A stretch of 40,231 bases of DNA from an uncultured Alphaproteobacteria bacterium (GTDB taxonomy: Bacteria; Pseudomonadota; Alphaproteobacteria; Rhizobiales; Beijerinckiaceae), in contig CALCZO010000299.1 in the NCBI GenBank assembly GCA_937903315.1, forward strand, positions 1 through 40,231, given 5' to 3'. Below, piece by piece: positions 38,579-40,231 of the stretch (within the stretch, counting starts at the first letter, position 1; every line of letters begins with the position of its first letter). The notes below the pieces were generated by a model. The model did not search any database. It was given only the letters and a program-made list of their open reading frames with translations, and was not told the DNA's origin. Both the position numbers and the translations under genes were made by a program.

Positions 38579-40231
38579 GTGCGTCGCCGTTCCCGGCGGC
38601 GGATAGGATGCGCGGTCGCGGTGTCGGATTGTCGTCTCGAATGGGTGTGGAGGCGCTGTGTCGCGATGCTGCTCGCGGCGTGCCTTGTGCTGGGCACAGG
38701 GCTGGGGCCGGCTGACGCGCAGAAGGCCCTGTCCGGTACGGTGATTGGCAAGCAGGAGCCGCGCTTTGGCCGGATGATCTTCACATTTCCCGAGCCGGTT
38801 GTGGCGCGGGTCTCGACGCTCGGCGGGGTGATGGTGGTGCTGTTCGACAGGCCGGTCACCATTCCGCTCGACATGCTGTCGCGCCTGCTGCCCGATTATG
38901 TCGGCGCGGCGCGGATGGATCCTGACGGCCGGTCGTTGCGGCTCGCGCTGGTGCAGCCGCTGGTGGCCGATCTCAAGGACGCGGCGGAACAGTTCTATCT
39001 CGATCTGCTGCCTGCCGGCTGGCGCGGCCCGGCGCCGCCGCTGCCGCCCGCCGTCGTCGAGGAACTGGCCCGCCGGGCACGGACGATGCGCGAGACGGTG
39101 CGCGAGATCGAGGCACGCAAGGCTGCTCCGGTCCCCTGGCCGCTTCGGCTGCATGTGGCCGAGACCGAGGAGCGGACGCGGTTGGTGCTGGCGATGCCTC
39201 CCAGGACGACGGCCGTGCTGCACAAGCGCGGACAGGGCGTCGAGGTGGTGTTGAACGGCCCGGTGCTGCTGGAACCGGAGGCGATCCGGTCAGCATTGGC
39301 CGGGCGTGTTGACGGGGTGTCGGTCTATGCCGAGGAGGCCGGCGGGCGGATCGGCTTTGTCGCCCCCGAGGGGCAGAGTGTGGAACTGATCGAGGAGGAC
39401 GGGTTCGTCTATATTGATCTGATCCGCCCACCGCCGCCTGTGCCGCCTGCTGTGGCCGAAGCGGTCGTGTCCGAGCCGGAGCCGATCGCCGGGACGGGCG
39501 GCAAGGCATTGCCGGCCGATCCGACGGCGGAGGCTGCACCGTCGGGCGTTCCTGACATCGTCGGTGGTCCCGTCCGGGTCCTGCTCGAAGCAGCGGGCGA
39601 GGGCGTGGCGATCACCGTATCGCCCGCGCTGCCAGCGGTGGTTTTCGATCGCGGCGGGCTTGTCCACCTCGTGCTTGCCGGGGCCGGACCGGTCACCGTC
39701 GAGGCCAAGGGCGCGGCGCCGGAGAGGCTGGTCGCCAGCCTCGCCCAGTCCGCGCTCGACGAGGCCAGTCTTGTCACGCTGCGACCGTTGACTCCGGGCC
39801 GTCTGGCGGTGGCACGAACGGGCGAGGGCTGGCGGATCACGATCGGCACCGGAGACGCTGCGGCACTGCCGCCACTGGTGTTCGCGCGCGTCGATGCTGC
39901 CAATGGCGAGGGCGCGCTGATGGCCCGCGCGGTGGCTGTTCGACCGGTGACTCTCAGTGAACCCGACCAGACCGGCCTGCCGCTGATCGTGGTGCCCGTC
40001 GGCGGGACCGGGCAGGCGCTGGCCAAACGCCAGCGGTTTGTCGGCCTTGGACTGGTGCCCAGCGCACTGGGCGCGGTGATTGCGCCCGAGGCGGAGGATG
40101 TCCGGGTCGAGGTGTCAGCCGGCGGCATCCGGATCAGCCGGAACGGTGGGCTTGCCCTGTCGGAACGGGTGCGTCCCGCCGCCGAGCGGACGCCCGAACC
40201 CGAACCGCAGTTCGCTGCCGCGCAATGGAAC
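38579..40231 (+). CDS. Large secreted flagellar-cluster protein (TPR-type), partial at window end
   Basis: This reading frame is open to the last base and continues beyond the window; 551 codons are visible. A signal peptide is seen (VAMLLAACLVLGTG then ADAQ), then beta-rich regions rich in Pro/Ala/Glu (AEAVVSEPEPIAGTGG). I see no tetratricopeptide repeats in the visible part. The annotation as the long TPR-type protein that often follows motE in alphaproteobacterial flagellar clusters rests on position. The start is uncertain: GTG 38579, GTG 38645 or ATG 38666; the last gives the cleanest signal peptide. Weak AAGG lies before 38579. Confidence 0.7.
   Translation, partial: MRRRSRRRIGCAVAVSDCRLEWVWRRCVAMLLAACLVLGTGLGPADAQKALSGTVIGKQEPRFGRMIFTFPEPVVARVSTLGGVMVVLFDRPVTIPLDMLSRLLPDYVGAARMDPDGRSLRLALVQPLVADLKDAAEQFYLDLLPAGWRGPAPPLPPAVVEELARRARTMRETVREIEARKAAPVPWPLRLHVAETEERTRLVLAMPPRTTAVLHKRGQGVEVVLNGPVLLEPEAIRSALAGRVDGVSVYAEEAGGRIGFVAPEGQSVELIEEDGFVYIDLIRPPPPVPPAVAEAVVSEPEPIAGTGGKALPADPTAEAAPSGVPDIVGGPVRVLLEAAGEGVAITVSPALPAVVFDRGGLVHLVLAGAGPVTVEAKGAAPERLVASLAQSALDEASLVTLRPLTPGRLAVARTGEGWRITIGTGDAAALPPLVFARVDAANGEGALMARAVAVRPVTLSEPDQTGLPLIVVPVGGTGQALAKRQRFVGLGLVPSALGAVIAPEAEDVRVEVSAGGIRISRNGGLALSERVRPAAERTPEPEPQFAAAQWN

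Overview
The window looks like chromosomal DNA of a GC-rich alphaproteobacterium. The best fit is Hyphomicrobiales (Rhizobiales), possibly near the Bradyrhizobium/Rhodopseudomonas/Xanthobacter side. The reasons are a Caulobacter/Bradyrhizobium-type flagellar set (FliX, FlaF, FlbY, CheL-type rod-binding protein, FliM-DUF6468-MotE), alphaproteobacterial one-cysteine DksA, a giant membrane coiled-coil protein beside an Hpt gene and a ferredoxin, and SixA-YcjX-YcjF. This placement is inferred from gene content and order. I see no rRNA, tRNA, CRISPR array, insertion sequence, prophage or integrase gene, and no gene-free stretch over 300 bases.

Left third (1-12.4 kb). An XRE-cupin regulator with a palindromic candidate operator sits downstream of the radical-SAM enzyme of the AmmeMemoRadiSam system. 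The partner gene, a Memo-AMMECR1 fusion, is divergent from it. A thiamine-salvage operon (thiM-thiE-thiD) follows on the minus strand behind a TPP riboswitch. It continues, with one base between stop and start, into a TRAP-type periplasmic binding protein that has no membrane subunits here. Then come an EamA-type exporter, a small conserved protein, and an Mla/MCE lipid-transport operon (STAS-permease, ATPase, MCE protein, lipoprotein) ending in a tiny zinc-ribbon membrane protein.

Middle (12.4-24 kb). A roughly 1,660-residue two-TM coiled-coil protein contains an exact 120-bp tandem duplication. Its start region is divergent from an Hpt phosphotransfer gene, and the shared spacer carries a perfect TTAA-N7-TTAA (CtrA-type) box. 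A 2Fe-2S ferredoxin, an MFS transporter, a universal stress protein, a PH-like membrane protein, a SixA phosphatase and the YcjX/YcjF pair follow.

Right side (24.1-40.2 kb) is almost wholly flagellar. It holds flgE-flgK-flgL; flgI-cheL(flgJ N-type)-flbY-flaF; fliX; dksA; flgF-flgG-flgA-flgH; and fliL-fliM-DUF6468-motE followed by a large secreted protein cut by the window end. Three transcription units (flgE, flgI, flgF) have good sigma-54 -24/-12 elements 20-40 bases upstream of their starts. Each also has a GGC-N6-TTGCCG-like palindrome about 100-130 bases upstream of the predicted start of transcription. With fliX present, this suggests FlbD/FliX control of late hook and basal-body genes as in Caulobacter. 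No flagellin, flgB/C, fliE, fliF, fliG or motor stator gene lies in the window, so more flagellar loci must be elsewhere or just outside.
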